Of a DNA stretch of 64,000 bases, positions 16,110 to 24,630 are shown piece by piece; position 1 is the stretch's first letter; every line of letters starts with the position of its first letter. Position numbers and translations under genes: made by a program. The DNA is from Rhizobium redzepovicii. GTDB lineage: Bacteria > Pseudomonadota > Alphaproteobacteria > Rhizobiales > Rhizobiaceae. The notes under the pieces were generated by a model. It saw only the letters and a program-made list of their open reading frames with translations. It ran no database searches and was not told where the DNA came from. The stretch lies in the NCBI RefSeq assembly GCF_019793435.1, contig NZ_JAILYH010000009.1, forward strand, positions 1 through 64,000. Direction: 5' to 3'.

Positions 16110-16964
16110 TCAGAGCTTGCCTTTCCACGGCACAAGGTAGGTCTCCAGGAAACGGATGGCGGCCGAGAAGGTGAAGGCGCAGACCGCGATGATGCCGATG
16201 CCGACGAAGACGACGTCGGTTGCCAGGAACTGCGATGCCGACATGATCATGAAGCCAATCCCCCGCGTCGAGGCGATCAATTCGGCGGCGACCAGCGTGC
16301 CCCAGCCGACGCCGAGGGCAATGCGGATGCCGGTGAGGATTTCCGGCAGGGCGGAGGGCAGGACGATATCGATGAATAGCTGCAGCCGGCTCGCACCCAG
16401 CGAACGGGCGGCATTGACGCGCTCGATCGGCAGCGAACGGACGCCTGCCTGGGCCGAGAGGCAGATCGGCGCGAACATTGCCAGCACCAGGAGCGTGATC
16501 TTCGACGTTTCGCCGATGCCGAGCCAGATGATCATCAGCGGCAGGTAGGAGAGGGGCGGAAGCGGCCAGTAGAACTCGATCGGCGCATCGAGCACCCCTT
16601 TGGCCCAGCGGTTCAGGCCCATGAGCAATCCGAGCGGAATGCCGACGGAGATGGCGATCAGCGCTGCGACGACGATGCGGAACAGACTCGCGAGGATATG
16701 CTCGGAAAGCGATGCGCCGGCATAACCGTCACGATAGACGAGGCCGATCTGCGTCAGCACCTCGTCCGGCCGCGGCAGGAACAGGTGCGGCACGAGACCG
16801 AGCGCGGAGACGAGCCACCACAGCAGCAGAATCGCCAAGGCGGTAGCGACGCTGATCGCCATCGTGGATTTCTCGCCGGCGCCGAAACTTGCCATCTTCA
16901 CCAGTTTGACCTGGCGGTCCTCTCTCCGCGCCGCGACCGGCGATCTCTGGACGATATCGCTCAT
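16110..16964 (-). CDS. tauC: Taurine/sulfonate ABC transporter permease
   Basis: A 284-residue inner-membrane permease of the SsuC/TauC family with about six membrane segments ([39 protein letters not shown]) and the EAA-type loop ([20 protein letters not shown]). The start overlaps the stop of the ATPase gene by 4 nt. Together with tauB and tauA it imports taurine or a related sulfonate. No taurine dioxygenase tauD lies next to it; oxidation may be done by the LLM enzymes or elsewhere. Confidence 0.85.
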   Translation of the reverse strand: MSDIVQRSPVAARREDRQVKLVKMASFGAGEKSTMAISVATALAILLLWWLVSALGLVPHLFLPRPDEVLTQIGLVYRDGYAGASLSEHILASLFRIVVAALIAISVGIPLGLLMGLNRWAKGVLDAPIEFYWPLPPLSYLPLMIIWLGIGETSKITLLVLAMFAPICLSAQAGVRSLPIERVNAARSLGASRLQLFIDIVLPSALPEILTGIRIALGVGWGTLVAAELIASTRGIGFMIMSASQFLATDVVFVGIGIIAVCAFTFSAAIRFLETYLVPWKGKL

Positions 16965-17749
16965 GCGACGCTCCTCAAATCTTCGCTGCTGTGGAGAATG
17001 GCGCGTATCTCCTCGCGCAGCTCGGCAAATTGCGGCGAGGCCTTGATCGATCGTGCGTCGCCGGTTTCGGCGAAGCGGCTGATGAAATCGAGATCGAAGC
17101 GGGCGACAACGCGCCCCGGCCGAGGCGACATCACCAGAACCTGCGTGCCGAGAAACAGCGCCTCTTCGATCGAATGGGTGATGAAGAAAATCTTCTTCGC
17201 CGTCTTGTTCCAGACGGAAACCAGCAGTTCCTGCATCTGCTCGCGTGTCAGGCTGTCGAGCGCTCCGAACGGCTCGTCCATGAGCAGGATGTGCGGATTG
17301 GCTGCAAGGGCCCGGGCGATGCCGACCCGCTGGCGCATGCCGCCCGACAGTTCGTAGGGAAAGGCATTGGCGAATTCGTCGAGGCCGACGAGCCGGAGCA
17401 GTTCGAACGCGCGCGCCTGTCGCTCCTTGCGGTTGACGCCGGCAAATTTCAGTCCGAGCGCGACATTGTCGGCCACCGATTTCCAGGGCAGCAGCGAATC
17501 TTTCTGAAAGACGACGCCGCGATCGGCGCCCGGCCGTTCGACTGCGCGGCCATCAAGCGTGATCCGGCCATCCGACAGCGGAAGGAAACCGGCAATCGCG
17601 TTGAGAAGGGTTGATTTGCCGCATCCCGAGGCGCCGAGCGCGACGACGAAACCCCGTTCGGGGATATCGAAGGAGACGCGATCGAGCGCGTGGACGGTCC
17701 GCCCATCCCGAGCTGCAAAGAAAACGCTGGCGTGATCGACTTTAAGCAT
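16961..17749 (-). CDS. tauB: Taurine/sulfonate ABC transporter ATP-binding protein
   Basis: A 262-residue ABC ATPase of the nitrate/sulfonate/taurine class: Walker [10 protein letters not shown]-loop [11 protein letters not shown], signature LSGGMRQR, Walker [13 protein letters not shown] and H-loop ITHSIEEA. The start is ATG 17749; the longer frame upstream runs through the tauA-tauB hairpin. It energises import by the adjacent permease. Confidence 0.87.
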   Translation of the reverse strand: MLKVDHASVFFAARDGRTVHALDRVSFDIPERGFVVALGASGCGKSTLLNAIAGFLPLSDGRITLDGRAVERPGADRGVVFQKDSLLPWKSVADNVALGLKFAGVNRKERQARAFELLRLVGLDEFANAFPYELSGGMRQRVGIARALAANPHILLMDEPFGALDSLTREQMQELLVSVWNKTAKKIFFITHSIEEALFLGTQVLVMSPRPGRVVARFDLDFISRFAETGDARSIKASPQFAELREEIRAILHSSEDLRSVA

Positions 17750-17765
17750 GGTCCGCTCGCTAGTT

Positions 17766-17799
17766 CGATGCCGGCGCCACAACAGCCGCGCCGGCATCG
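17766..17799. other. Strong stem-loop between tauA and tauB
   Basis: CGATGCCGGCGC at 17766-17777 pairs perfectly with GCGCCGGCATCG at 17788-17799 (12-bp stem, 10-nt loop). No U-run follows on the minus strand. Such hairpins after binding-protein genes typically protect the upstream mRNA or attenuate, so that more TauA than TauBC is made. Confidence 0.6.
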
Positions 17800-17806
17800 G
17801 GGAGGA

Positions 17807-18820
17807 TCAGTTGCTGACGCTGGTAAGCGCGTCTGCGGTGACGAAGGCGCCGTAATTTGCCAGCACGTCGGACACCTTGCCCTGCTCTTTCAGGAACGAT
17901 GCGGTGTCCTTGAGGATCTTGCCGGCGCCGGCCTTTTCGCCGCCGCCGAGCCAGGCGTCCGATGCCTGAACCTCTGGGGTGAGCAGCGTCAGGTTCTTCA
18001 GGGCCGAGGCCTGTTGCTCGGCCGTTCCGCCGAGAAGCTTTGCGAGCGACTTGGCGTTGTCGCTGTCGGGACCCCAGGCTGCTTTGTCGGAGGCAAAGGA
18101 GGCGTAGTATTTGTTGATGACCAAAGCGAAGCCCTTCAGGAATTCCGGGTTCTCGGTCGCAAACGTCGAGGTGGCGACCCAGGCGGAGAATGTCGGTGCA
18201 CCCTTGTCGGCCACGTCCTTGGAAGTCACCAGAACCTTTCCGTTCTTCTTGAGTTCGGTGAGCGCCGGATCCCAGACGAAGCCACCGTCGATATCGCCGC
18301 GGTTATAGCTCGCCACGATCTCCGGCTGCGGGACTGCGAAGACCTGGACGTCCTTCTCGGTCAGGCCAAGCGATTTGATCAGCGCCAGGAGCTGATAATG
18401 GTCAGTCGAGACAGGCGCGGCGGCGAGCTTCTTGCCCCTCAGATCGTTCAGGCTTTCGATGCCCGAGCCGTTGCGGACGACGAGGGCCTCGTCGATGCCG
18501 GAGATGGAGGCGAGGTAGAAGGCCTTGACCTCGAGCCCGCGCGACACCGCAGCTGCAAACGGGCTGGAGCCGACATAGCCGACCTGAACGTCGCCCGAGG
18601 CAATGGCCGCAAAAATTTCGGCGCCGGAATTGAACCTGCGGAAATCGATGTCGTAGCCCGTGTCCTTGGCGAATTCGCCGTTGGCGATCGCCACGGAAGA
18701 CGGCAGGGCATCGGTCTGATAACCGACGACGACCTTCTTGTCCGCCGCCTCGGCGACGATCGCCGTTGCGAGAGTGCCGACGCTGACCGCGATTGCGGCA
18801 ACCAAATTTCTGAAATTCAT
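17807..18820 (-). CDS. tauA: Taurine ABC transporter solute-binding protein
   Basis: A 337-residue periplasmic protein with a signal peptide (LVAAIAVSVGTLATAI, cleavage near AEAAD). Family features include VVVGYQTDALPSSVAIANG, GDVQVGYVGSSPFAAAVSRG and NRGDIDGGFVWDPAL, matching TauA of taurine transporters. It is the first gene of the tauABC transcript. The upstream region carries a CTATA/TATAG-rich element shared in part with the organosulfur cluster. A different sulfonate ligand is possible, since TauA and SsuA overlap in sequence. Confidence 0.85.
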   Translation of the reverse strand: MNFRNLVAAIAVSVGTLATAIVAEAADKKVVVGYQTDALPSSVAIANGEFAKDTGYDIDFRRFNSGAEIFAAIASGDVQVGYVGSSPFAAAVSRGLEVKAFYLASISGIDEALVVRNGSGIESLNDLRGKKLAAAPVSTDHYQLLALIKSLGLTEKDVQVFAVPQPEIVASYNRGDIDGGFVWDPALTELKKNGKVLVTSKDVADKGAPTFSAWVATSTFATENPEFLKGFALVINKYYASFASDKAAWGPDSDNAKSLAKLLGGTAEQQASALKNLTLLTPEVQASDAWLGGGEKAGAGKILKDTASFLKEQGKVSDVLANYGAFVTADALTSVSN

Positions 18821-18913
18821 CCTGAGCCCCTTTTGTTTCCAGGGCCACCCGGCCCCTTGATCTCACCTTCAAAGGGTAATCGTCGAGAAGGGGCTGGCGG
18901 GAGGAATAACAAA

Positions 18914-18933
18914 CTATATTTATAGACTATAGA
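18914..18933 (-). promoter_or_regulatory. Candidate tau operator: clustered CTATA/TATAG repeats
   Basis: On the plus strand the sequence reads CTATATTTATAGACTATAGA: CTATA and TATAG face each other across 2 nt, and a second TATAG follows 2 nt later. It lies about 95 nt before tauA and about 115 nt before the divergent FAD-protein gene and contains the TATAGAC heptamer seen at 3402 and 13205. It may be the operator of a sulfur-starvation regulator acting in both directions. Confidence 0.42.
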
Positions 18934-19045
18934 GATAATTGTTTTCGTGATTCTGCCGCTCATGCGGTCCGCAGGACCGGCGAGCGACGTCAGGGCTTAA
19001 ATGACGAGATGTCTCGACAGCGTTTGAAGCTTCAGGGAGAATGCA

Positions 19046-20416
19046 TTGATATACGATGTGATCGTCGTCGGTTCCGGTTTTTCAGCGATCGCTGTGACCT
19101 GCAATCTCATCCAGCAGCTTCCCGCTTCGGCGAAGGTTGCCGTCGTCGGCGACGATCCCGGTTTCGGGCGCGGGACGGCATACCGGACGGAGCTCTATCT
19201 CCATCGCCTCAACGTTCCTGCCGGCCGCATGAGCCTGCTGCCCCACCACCCCGACGACTTTGTCGACTGGCTGAAAAGCAACGGGCGTCCGCTGCAGGCA
19301 GGCGATTTCGCCTCGCGCAGCGATTACGGGCTTTATGTCAGGGATACGCTTGCCCGGCTGCTTCGCAAGCGGGAGCGCCGTTGCCGGGTCGATTTTATCA
19401 AGGCCAAGGCGGCGGGCTGCGTGGAACGCTATACGAGCACGCTCGCGTTCCATCTCGGCAATGGCGACGAGATTGCCGGGAAAAACGTGGTGCTTTGTCT
19501 TGGCGTCGGAAACGCCAACCTTCCGGTCGATCCGACCGGCGTCCCGCCATTTTTGCGATCCCACATCGTCGAGAACCCGTGGCGGCTCTCCTGGCTGAGG
19601 CGAGTCGCGCCGCCCGATACGGTTTGTGTTCTCGGCTCCGGCCTGACGATGATCGATCAGGTTCTGGCACTTCGCGCCCATGGCCACAGAGGCAGGATCG
19701 AGGTGCTTTCGCGGCGCGGCCTGGCACCGCTCGGCCATGCAAGGACGCCGCCCGCGCCTCTGCCGATCGACGTTCACGCGCTTCCCGCTACGATCAGTGG
19801 CCTGTTGAAGATCTTGCGGGGCAAAAGCAGGGAGGTCGCCGACTGGCGAAGCGTGATGGACGGCCTGAGGCCGGTGACGCAGGCTCTCTGGCAACGGCTT
19901 TCGAACGAGGAGCGGGCCCGCTTCCTGCGCCACGCGCTTCCCTGGTGGAACATCCATCGCCACCGGGTCGCGCCCGACGTATTCGCCGGCTTCGAGAAAC
20001 TGGTCTCGGACGGTTCCGTTCGCTTCCACGCCGGCTTTTTGAAATCGCTCGAGGCCAGGGAAGGCAGGCTCGTTGCCGACTATAGGATCAGGGCCAAGCG
20101 TGAGATCGCCGAAATCAAGGCGGACTGGCTGGTCAACTGCACGGGGATGGAGCGCGCCGGGATCAGCCATTCGCCGCTTCTGAAGGAAATGAGCCGGTTT
20201 CAGCTGATCGTGCCTGATCGGCTTGGCCTTGGCATTCAGGTGGATGCGGCTTCTGAGGTGACGGCTCCATCTCGAATTTCGCCGGCCCGGCTGTTTGCCG
20301 TCGGCGCCTTGACGGCGGGGCAATTCTGGGAGATCACCGCCGTCCCCGACATTCGGCTGCAGGCGAAGGCCGTGGCCCAGGAGATCGTCAGGGCAAGACC
20401 AAATTCCGGCGCATAG
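19046..20416 (+). CDS. FAD/NAD(P)-binding protein (flavoprotein oxidoreductase)
   Basis: A 456-residue protein with an N-terminal Rossmann motif (VIVVGSGFSAIAVTCNL), GRGTAYRTELYLHRLNVPAG near residue 50 and a second nucleotide-binding motif (VCVLGSGLTMIDQVLAL). It belongs to the FAD-NAD(P)-binding family that includes HcnB-like and pyridine-nucleotide oxidoreductases of unknown substrate. The start is TTG 19046, with AGGGAGA 8 nt upstream; no ATG in frame is better placed. Divergent transcription from tauABC with a shared control region suggests a role in sulfonate metabolism, but this is only context. Confidence 0.75.
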   Translation: MIYDVIVVGSGFSAIAVTCNLIQQLPASAKVAVVGDDPGFGRGTAYRTELYLHRLNVPAGRMSLLPHHPDDFVDWLKSNGRPLQAGDFASRSDYGLYVRDTLARLLRKRERRCRVDFIKAKAAGCVERYTSTLAFHLGNGDEIAGKNVVLCLGVGNANLPVDPTGVPPFLRSHIVENPWRLSWLRRVAPPDTVCVLGSGLTMIDQVLALRAHGHRGRIEVLSRRGLAPLGHARTPPAPLPIDVHALPATISGLLKILRGKSREVADWRSVMDGLRPVTQALWQRLSNEERARFLRHALPWWNIHRHRVAPDVFAGFEKLVSDGSVRFHAGFLKSLEAREGRLVADYRIRAKREIAEIKADWLVNCTGMERAGISHSPLLKEMSRFQLIVPDRLGLGIQVDAASEVTAPSRISPARLFAVGALTAGQFWEITAVPDIRLQAKAVAQEIVRARPNSGA

Positions 20417-20477
20417 GCTGACAAACTCGGGATCGGCGCAGTGCTGTTGAATTGCTGGCCGCCGACAGCTAAAGTAT

Positions 20478-20491
20478 TTGGTAGGCCATAA
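20478..20491. promoter_or_regulatory. Probable GntR autoregulatory operator
   Basis: TTGGTAGGCCATAA, 70 nt before the GntR gene, matches the palindromes at 21989 and 22193 except for two central bases (TGGTA-GG-CCATAATA against TGGTA-TA-CCATAATA). FadR-subfamily GntR proteins usually bind such TGGTnnnACCA-like sites and often repress themselves. Confidence 0.55.
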
Positions 20492-20560
20492 TACGATTCC
20501 CTGATTTCGGCTGCCGCAGAAGTTGAGCCTGCGAAGTCAATCCAAACACTGAGGTACAGC

Positions 20561-21256
20561 ATGAGCGGTGCTCTGAAGGACGCAGCAATCAGGGTGGAGC
20601 GTCCTGCGAAGACATTGCGGGAATTGGCGCTCGACAAAGTCCGCGAGGCCATCGTGAACGGATATTTTCGTCCCGGGGACCGCCTTGTCGAGCGCGACCT
20701 CTGCGCCCAGCTCGGCGTCAGCCGGACGGTGGTGCGCGAGGTTCTGAGACATCTGGAATCGGAAGGGCTCGTCGCCAATCTGCCGAACAAGGGACCGATC
20801 GTCGCCCTGCTGGATATCGAGGAAGCCAAACAGATCTATGAGATCCGCGGTGCGCTCGAAGGCATGGCGGCACGGCTATGCGCGGAGCGCGGCAGCCCCG
20901 AGATCGTCGCCGCGCTCGAGGAATCCCTGACCGCCATCCGCAACAGCTATCGCGACCAAGATATGGCGGCTGTGCTTGCCCATACCTCGTCCTTCTACCA
21001 AACGCTGTTCACCAGAGTCGACAGGCATGTCGCCTGGGGCGTTGTCAACCTCCTCACCGTGCGCATCAACCATCTGCGCTCGATGACGATCAAGACGGAA
21101 GGGCGCGGCACCGAGGGGCCGCTCCAGATGTCGAAGATTATCGACGCCATTCGCCGTGGCGACGGCGAGGGGGCTCAGCGGGCCGCGATGGATCATGTCG
21201 CGGCCGCCAGCGCAATTGCCGAGGCGGTGCTGTCCGCTCAGAAGCCTGCCGAATAG
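20561..21256 (+). CDS. GntR-family transcriptional regulator, FCD (FadR) subfamily
   Basis: A 231-residue regulator. Residues about 18-85 form the winged helix (LALDKVREAIVNGYFRPGD, LGVSRTVVREVLRHLESEG). Residues about 95-225 form the all-helical FCD ligand domain (YEIRGALEGMAARLCAERG; metal-site type His residues in FYQTLFTRVDRHV and MDHVAAASA). FCD domains bind carboxylic acids. Three palindromic sites of the expected type lie around it: one before its own gene and two before the 22-33 kb operon. It is therefore the probable repressor of that operon, with a pathway carboxylate as inducer. Confidence 0.88.
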   Translation: MSGALKDAAIRVERPAKTLRELALDKVREAIVNGYFRPGDRLVERDLCAQLGVSRTVVREVLRHLESEGLVANLPNKGPIVALLDIEEAKQIYEIRGALEGMAARLCAERGSPEIVAALEESLTAIRNSYRDQDMAAVLAHTSSFYQTLFTRVDRHVAWGVVNLLTVRINHLRSMTIKTEGRGTEGPLQMSKIIDAIRRGDGEGAQRAAMDHVAAASAIAEAVLSAQKPAE

Positions 21257-21654
21257 GTTGACACGTCAACCACCGCTGCCTTTGCAGGAGGCTGCCAGTG
21301 GGGGCCTCGCATCGACACTGTCGATGCCTGTCGCCTGCATCCGTAATCAGTTCCTGGCCGGCGTTGCGTCGGTCCGGAACGATTCTATCGTTCTCATGCG
21401 TTGGGAGGCTGAACAATTGCATTGGCGATTATAACTTTGCGAGACTTTAGACAATTCAACACCAGATATAGCATTGCTTTGCCATAATTTAATTTCAGCT
21501 CTTTTCATACTAAGTACCAAAGCCCGTATTCCGTGGTTTGCAACCTTTTCATATCATTTTTTATGGTGGTTGATGGTCTCGCTACCTACGAGACCCCGAG
21601 AGGCGGCAAGTAACTGACACCTGAGTAAGTCTCAGCGCGGTATCACGATGGCAA

Positions 21655-21834
21655 GCAGCCATCCTCCGGTGATCCGACGCCGTCGCGCGCCGAGCTCGAC
21701 ATACGAAGCTGTTCATCCAGGCGGCCAAGCCGCTCCACATCAAGGACGGTCGTGTCAGCCTGAAAGGGATTGAAGCTGATCTGAAAAGCAGGGGCAAGCT
21801 TCAATTGGCGCTCGTAAAACAATCTGTACATTGA
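21655..21834 (+). pseudogene. radC: RadC/JAB-domain protein remnant
   Basis: Joined frames read GDPTPSRAELD, then after a shift near 21710 TKLFIQAAKPLHI and KDGRVSLKG before a stop at 21832. This matches the C-terminal end of RadC-like proteins, where HPSGDPTPSRA carries metal ligands and AKPLGI...VGKDGHASLKG follows. The N-terminal two thirds are absent, one base is missing just before GDPTPS and several residues are deleted after AKPLHI. RadC-like genes are common on mobile elements, so this may be a relic of an integrated element. The rest of the 21257-22236 gap holds AT-rich sequence, a GGTCTCG/CGAGACC hairpin at 21575-21595 and the two GntR operators. Confidence 0.6.
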
Positions 21835-21988
21835 CCGAGTACCGAACCCGTTGCTGCATATCCAGACCCAGAGCGGTTCCGTCTCTGGAGCAGCACCTGT
21901 CAGCTACCGTATATCCGTGTCCCTTGGATGTTCAGGGCAATGAGGGGAATTCAAACTCCAAGCTTGACACCCAACTTTGCTCGATGTG

Positions 21989-22000
21989 ATGGTATACCAT
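21989..22000. promoter_or_regulatory. GntR operator, distal copy (perfect 12-bp palindrome)
   Basis: ATGGTATACCAT is a perfect palindrome, preceded by TTGACA at 21964-21969. It is the same core as the 20-bp site 200 bp further on. It could be a second promoter-operator, or an auxiliary site that allows looping. Confidence 0.6.
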
Positions 22001-22180
22001 AATCACTAATATCTAAGGCGGTCATAAGGGCCGGGATAATATTGGCGTTGTACGTGTCGCGTCACTACGGACGCGTCACGCCGTCCGGCTCTAGAGCTGA
22101 AGGAACAAGCGTTTCCGGGCGACGGGAGCGCACACGCCAAGCCAATCTTCGGACTTTATTTTGTCTCGGCCAAAACCAAG

Positions 22181-22212
22181 TTGACACACATATATTATGG
22201 TATACCATAATA
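22181..22212. promoter_or_regulatory. Promoter with 20-bp palindromic GntR operator
   Basis: TTGACA at 22181-22186 is a consensus -35 box. It is followed by TATTATGGTATACCATAATA at 22193-22212, a perfect 20-bp palindrome that overlaps the expected -10 region (CATAAT at 22206, or TATACC at 22201). The first gene of the operon starts 24 nt downstream. Binding of the GntR regulator here would block RNA polymerase directly. Confidence 0.7.
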
Positions 22213-22236
22213 CCGAACAGAGAGACGAGATATTCC

Positions 22237-22839
22237 ATGGCCATTCAAATTCGCAAGACAGGACTGCAGATTGAAACGACGCTGATCGAAGGCGGCAAGG
22301 CCGCGGCGGTGCCGCTGAAGATGTTTACCGCTTTCGCGGTCGTGAAGAACCCATGGGCGGACCAGGGCTTCGTCGAAGACCTCAAGCCCGAAATCCACGC
22401 CGGTGCACCGGTTCTCGGCGAATTGCTGACCAAGATGATCGTCGATGCGGTCGGGTCCGGCGATGCCGTCGAAGCCTATGGCAAGGCCGCCGTGGTCGGC
22501 CTGGACGGTGAGATCGAACATGCCTCCGCGCTCATCCACACGCTTCGCTTTGGCAATTTTTATCGTCACGCCGTCGGCGCCAAGTCCTATCTCGCCTTCT
22601 GCAATACGCGCGGTCCCGCCAATGCGCCGATCATGATCCCGCTGATGGACAAGAACGACGAAGGTCGTCGCTCGCATTACCTGACCATCCAGACCTCGAT
22701 CCCCGATGCGCCGGCCGCCAACGAGATTGTCGTGGCTCTCGGCGCGTCGGTGGGGGGGCGCCCTCATCACCGCATCGGCGACCGCTACCAGGATCTGAAA
22801 GATCTTGGGCAGGACGTCGCCAATCCCGCGGGCGTTTGA
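22237..22839 (+). CDS. AA_synth/DUF1185-family protein
   Basis: A 200-residue protein of the family labelled amino acid synthesis (Pfam PF06684, formerly DUF1185). It has IRKTGLQIETTLIEGG, KMFTAFAVVKNPWA and MDKNDEGRRSHYLTIQTSIPDAP. I recall its structure as a chorismate-mutase/YjgF-like fold of unknown function. The start is ATG 22237, right after the palindromic operator; the longer upstream frame runs through the promoter. As first gene of the operon, it could be the enamine/aminoacrylate-handling component that RidA-like RutC provides in the Rut pathway. That parallel is inference. Confidence 0.83.
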   Translation: MAIQIRKTGLQIETTLIEGGKAAAVPLKMFTAFAVVKNPWADQGFVEDLKPEIHAGAPVLGELLTKMIVDAVGSGDAVEAYGKAAVVGLDGEIEHASALIHTLRFGNFYRHAVGAKSYLAFCNTRGPANAPIMIPLMDKNDEGRRSHYLTIQTSIPDAPAANEIVVALGASVGGRPHHRIGDRYQDLKDLGQDVANPAGV

Positions 22840-22852
22840 AAGGGGCTCCGAG

Positions 22853-23698
22853 ATGCTGACAGCCGGATCGATCTCAGGCGCCGCTGCAGCAAAGAGCGTC
22901 GCCGGTGACTTGCCCCGAAGGAAGACGGCAAGCGGAACGGCCTATCACGAGGCCGGCAGCGGTAAGCCGCTGGTTCTCATTCATGGCGTCGGCATGCGGC
23001 TCGAAGCCTGGGCGCCGCAGATCACCTTTCTGTCGGCCGGCCATCGTGTCATCGCCGTCGACATGCCGGGACATGGCGAGAGCGCAAAATTGCCGGCGGG
23101 CAGCCGCCTCAATGAGTTTGTCGCCTGGTTCGGGCGTTTTCTCGACGAGATGGCAATCGATACGGTGAATGTTGCCGGCCACTCCATGGGTGCGTTGGTA
23201 TCCGGAGGAGCGGCGGCGACGTTCGGCGAACGGATCAGCCGTGTCGCGTACCTTAACGGCGTTTACAGGCGCGATCCCCAAGCAAAAGCTGCCGTGCTCG
23301 CACGGGCCGCGGCCATTCCGGTGACGGGCGTGGACAAGGAAGGTCCCTTGGCTCGCTGGTTCGGCGATGACGCTGACAGCGTTGTTGCGCGGGAATTGAC
23401 GCGGAAATGGCTCAACCTCGTCGATCCGGAGGGTTATGCTGTCGCTTACGCCGCCTTCGCCGGCGGCGACGAGACCTATGCCGATCGCTGGAAAGACGTG
23501 GCTGGGCCGGCCCTGTTCCTGACGGGGTCCGATGATCCGAATTCGACACCTCTGATGGCGCAGCAGATGGCGGCGCTTGCGCCGAAGGGCTGGGCCCGCA
23601 TCGTCGAAGGCCATCGTCATATGGTGAACCTGACCGCGCCTGATATCGTCAATTCGCTGCTCGCCGAGTGGCTGTCGTTCGGGGAGGATGAACGATGA
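22853..23698 (+). CDS. Alpha/beta hydrolase (RutD/peroxidase-fold type)
   Basis: A 281-residue alpha/beta hydrolase: oxyanion HGVGMRLEAW, nucleophile motif AGHSMGALVSGG, acid region TGSDDPNSTPL and catalytic His in EGHRHMVNLTAP. It is read from ATG 22853 behind AGGGG. The stop overlaps the flavin reductase start by 4 nt. Hydrolases of this class sit beside LLM/flavin reductase pairs in pyrimidine (Rut) and related ring-opening pathways, where they cleave carbamate, ester or enol products. Confidence 0.83.
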   Translation: MLTAGSISGAAAAKSVAGDLPRRKTASGTAYHEAGSGKPLVLIHGVGMRLEAWAPQITFLSAGHRVIAVDMPGHGESAKLPAGSRLNEFVAWFGRFLDEMAIDTVNVAGHSMGALVSGGAAATFGERISRVAYLNGVYRRDPQAKAAVLARAAAIPVTGVDKEGPLARWFGDDADSVVARELTRKWLNLVDPEGYAVAYAAFAGGDETYADRWKDVAGPALFLTGSDDPNSTPLMAQQMAALAPKGWARIVEGHRHMVNLTAPDIVNSLLAEWLSFGEDER

Positions 23699-24630
23699 CA
23701 ATCCAGACTGTCGACCCAAGAGCATTGCGAGATGCATTCGGCGCTTTTCCCACAGGCGTGACTGTCGTCACCGCCTGCGACGGAGATGGAAATCCGATCG
23801 GCTTCACCGCGAACTCCTTCACATCGGTCTCGCTCAATCCGCCCTTGCTCCTCGTCTGCCTTGCCAAGACGTCGCGCAATTTCGCCACCATGACCGGTAC
23901 GCCGCATTTTGCGATCAACGTGCTGTCGGAAACGCAGAAGGACGTGTCGAACACGTTTGCGCGGCCGGTCGAAGACAGATTTGCGGCGGTCGAATGGGCC
24001 AAGGGATCGGCCGGCTGCCCGATATTCTCGAATGTGGCCGCCTGGTTCGAATGCGCCATGGAACAGGTCGTCGAGGCTGGCGACCATGTCATCCTGATGG
24101 GCCGCATCGAATCCTTCGACAATAGCGGCCGCAATGGTCTCGGTTATGCGCGCGGCGGCTATTTCACGCCGACGCTCGCAAGCAAGGCGGTTTCCGCGGC
24201 AAGCGAAGGCAATATCGAACTCGCTGCCGTCGTCGAGCGCCGCGGAGAAGTTCTTCTGCTCGGCGACGATGTGCTCTGCCTGCCGAGCGTCGACGCTCAT
24301 GATGGCAACCCGACCGAGGCGCTGCAGGAATATCTGGAGACGCTCACCGGGCTGAAGGTGAGCATCGGCTTTCTCTATTCGGTCTACGAGGGCAAGAGCG
24401 ATGGGAAGCAGCATATCGTTTATCACGCCGTTGCCGGAGACGGTGAGCCGGCCGGCGGCAGGTTCGTAAAACCTGACGCCCTGGCTGCGGCAAAATTCAA
24501 GACCAGCTCGACCGCCGATATCGTCAACCGCTTCGCGATGGAAAGCTCGATCGGCAATTTCGGCGTCTATTTCGGCGACGAGACCGGCGGCACCATTCAT
24601 CCTATTCCAGCCAAGGGCGCAAAAGCATGA
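23695..24630 (+). CDS. Flavin reductase family protein with C-terminal extension
   Basis: A 311-residue protein. Residues 1-160 are a flavin reductase-like FMN-binding split barrel (DAFGAFPTGVTVVTACDGDG; GFTANSFTSVSLNPPLLLVCL). Residues 175-310 are an extra domain (NIELAAVVERRGEVLLLGDDVLCLP) that reads like a Nudix-type strand without an obvious Nudix box. Ordinary RutF-type reductases are only about 165-190 residues, so the extension is unusual. It supplies reduced flavin to the LLM enzyme encoded immediately downstream (ATGA overlap). Confidence 0.85.
   Translation: MTIQTVDPRALRDAFGAFPTGVTVVTACDGDGNPIGFTANSFTSVSLNPPLLLVCLAKTSRNFATMTGTPHFAINVLSETQKDVSNTFARPVEDRFAAVEWAKGSAGCPIFSNVAAWFECAMEQVVEAGDHVILMGRIESFDNSGRNGLGYARGGYFTPTLASKAVSAASEGNIELAAVVERRGEVLLLGDDVLCLPSVDAHDGNPTEALQEYLETLTGLKVSIGFLYSVYEGKSDGKQHIVYHAVAGDGEPAGGRFVKPDALAAAKFKTSSTADIVNRFAMESSIGNFGVYFGDETGGTIHPIPAKGAKA

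Noticed and set aside
17690..18925. A 411-codon plus-strand frame opposite tauA
   Set aside because: It is the shadow of tauA and the end of tauB, with no recognisable domain.
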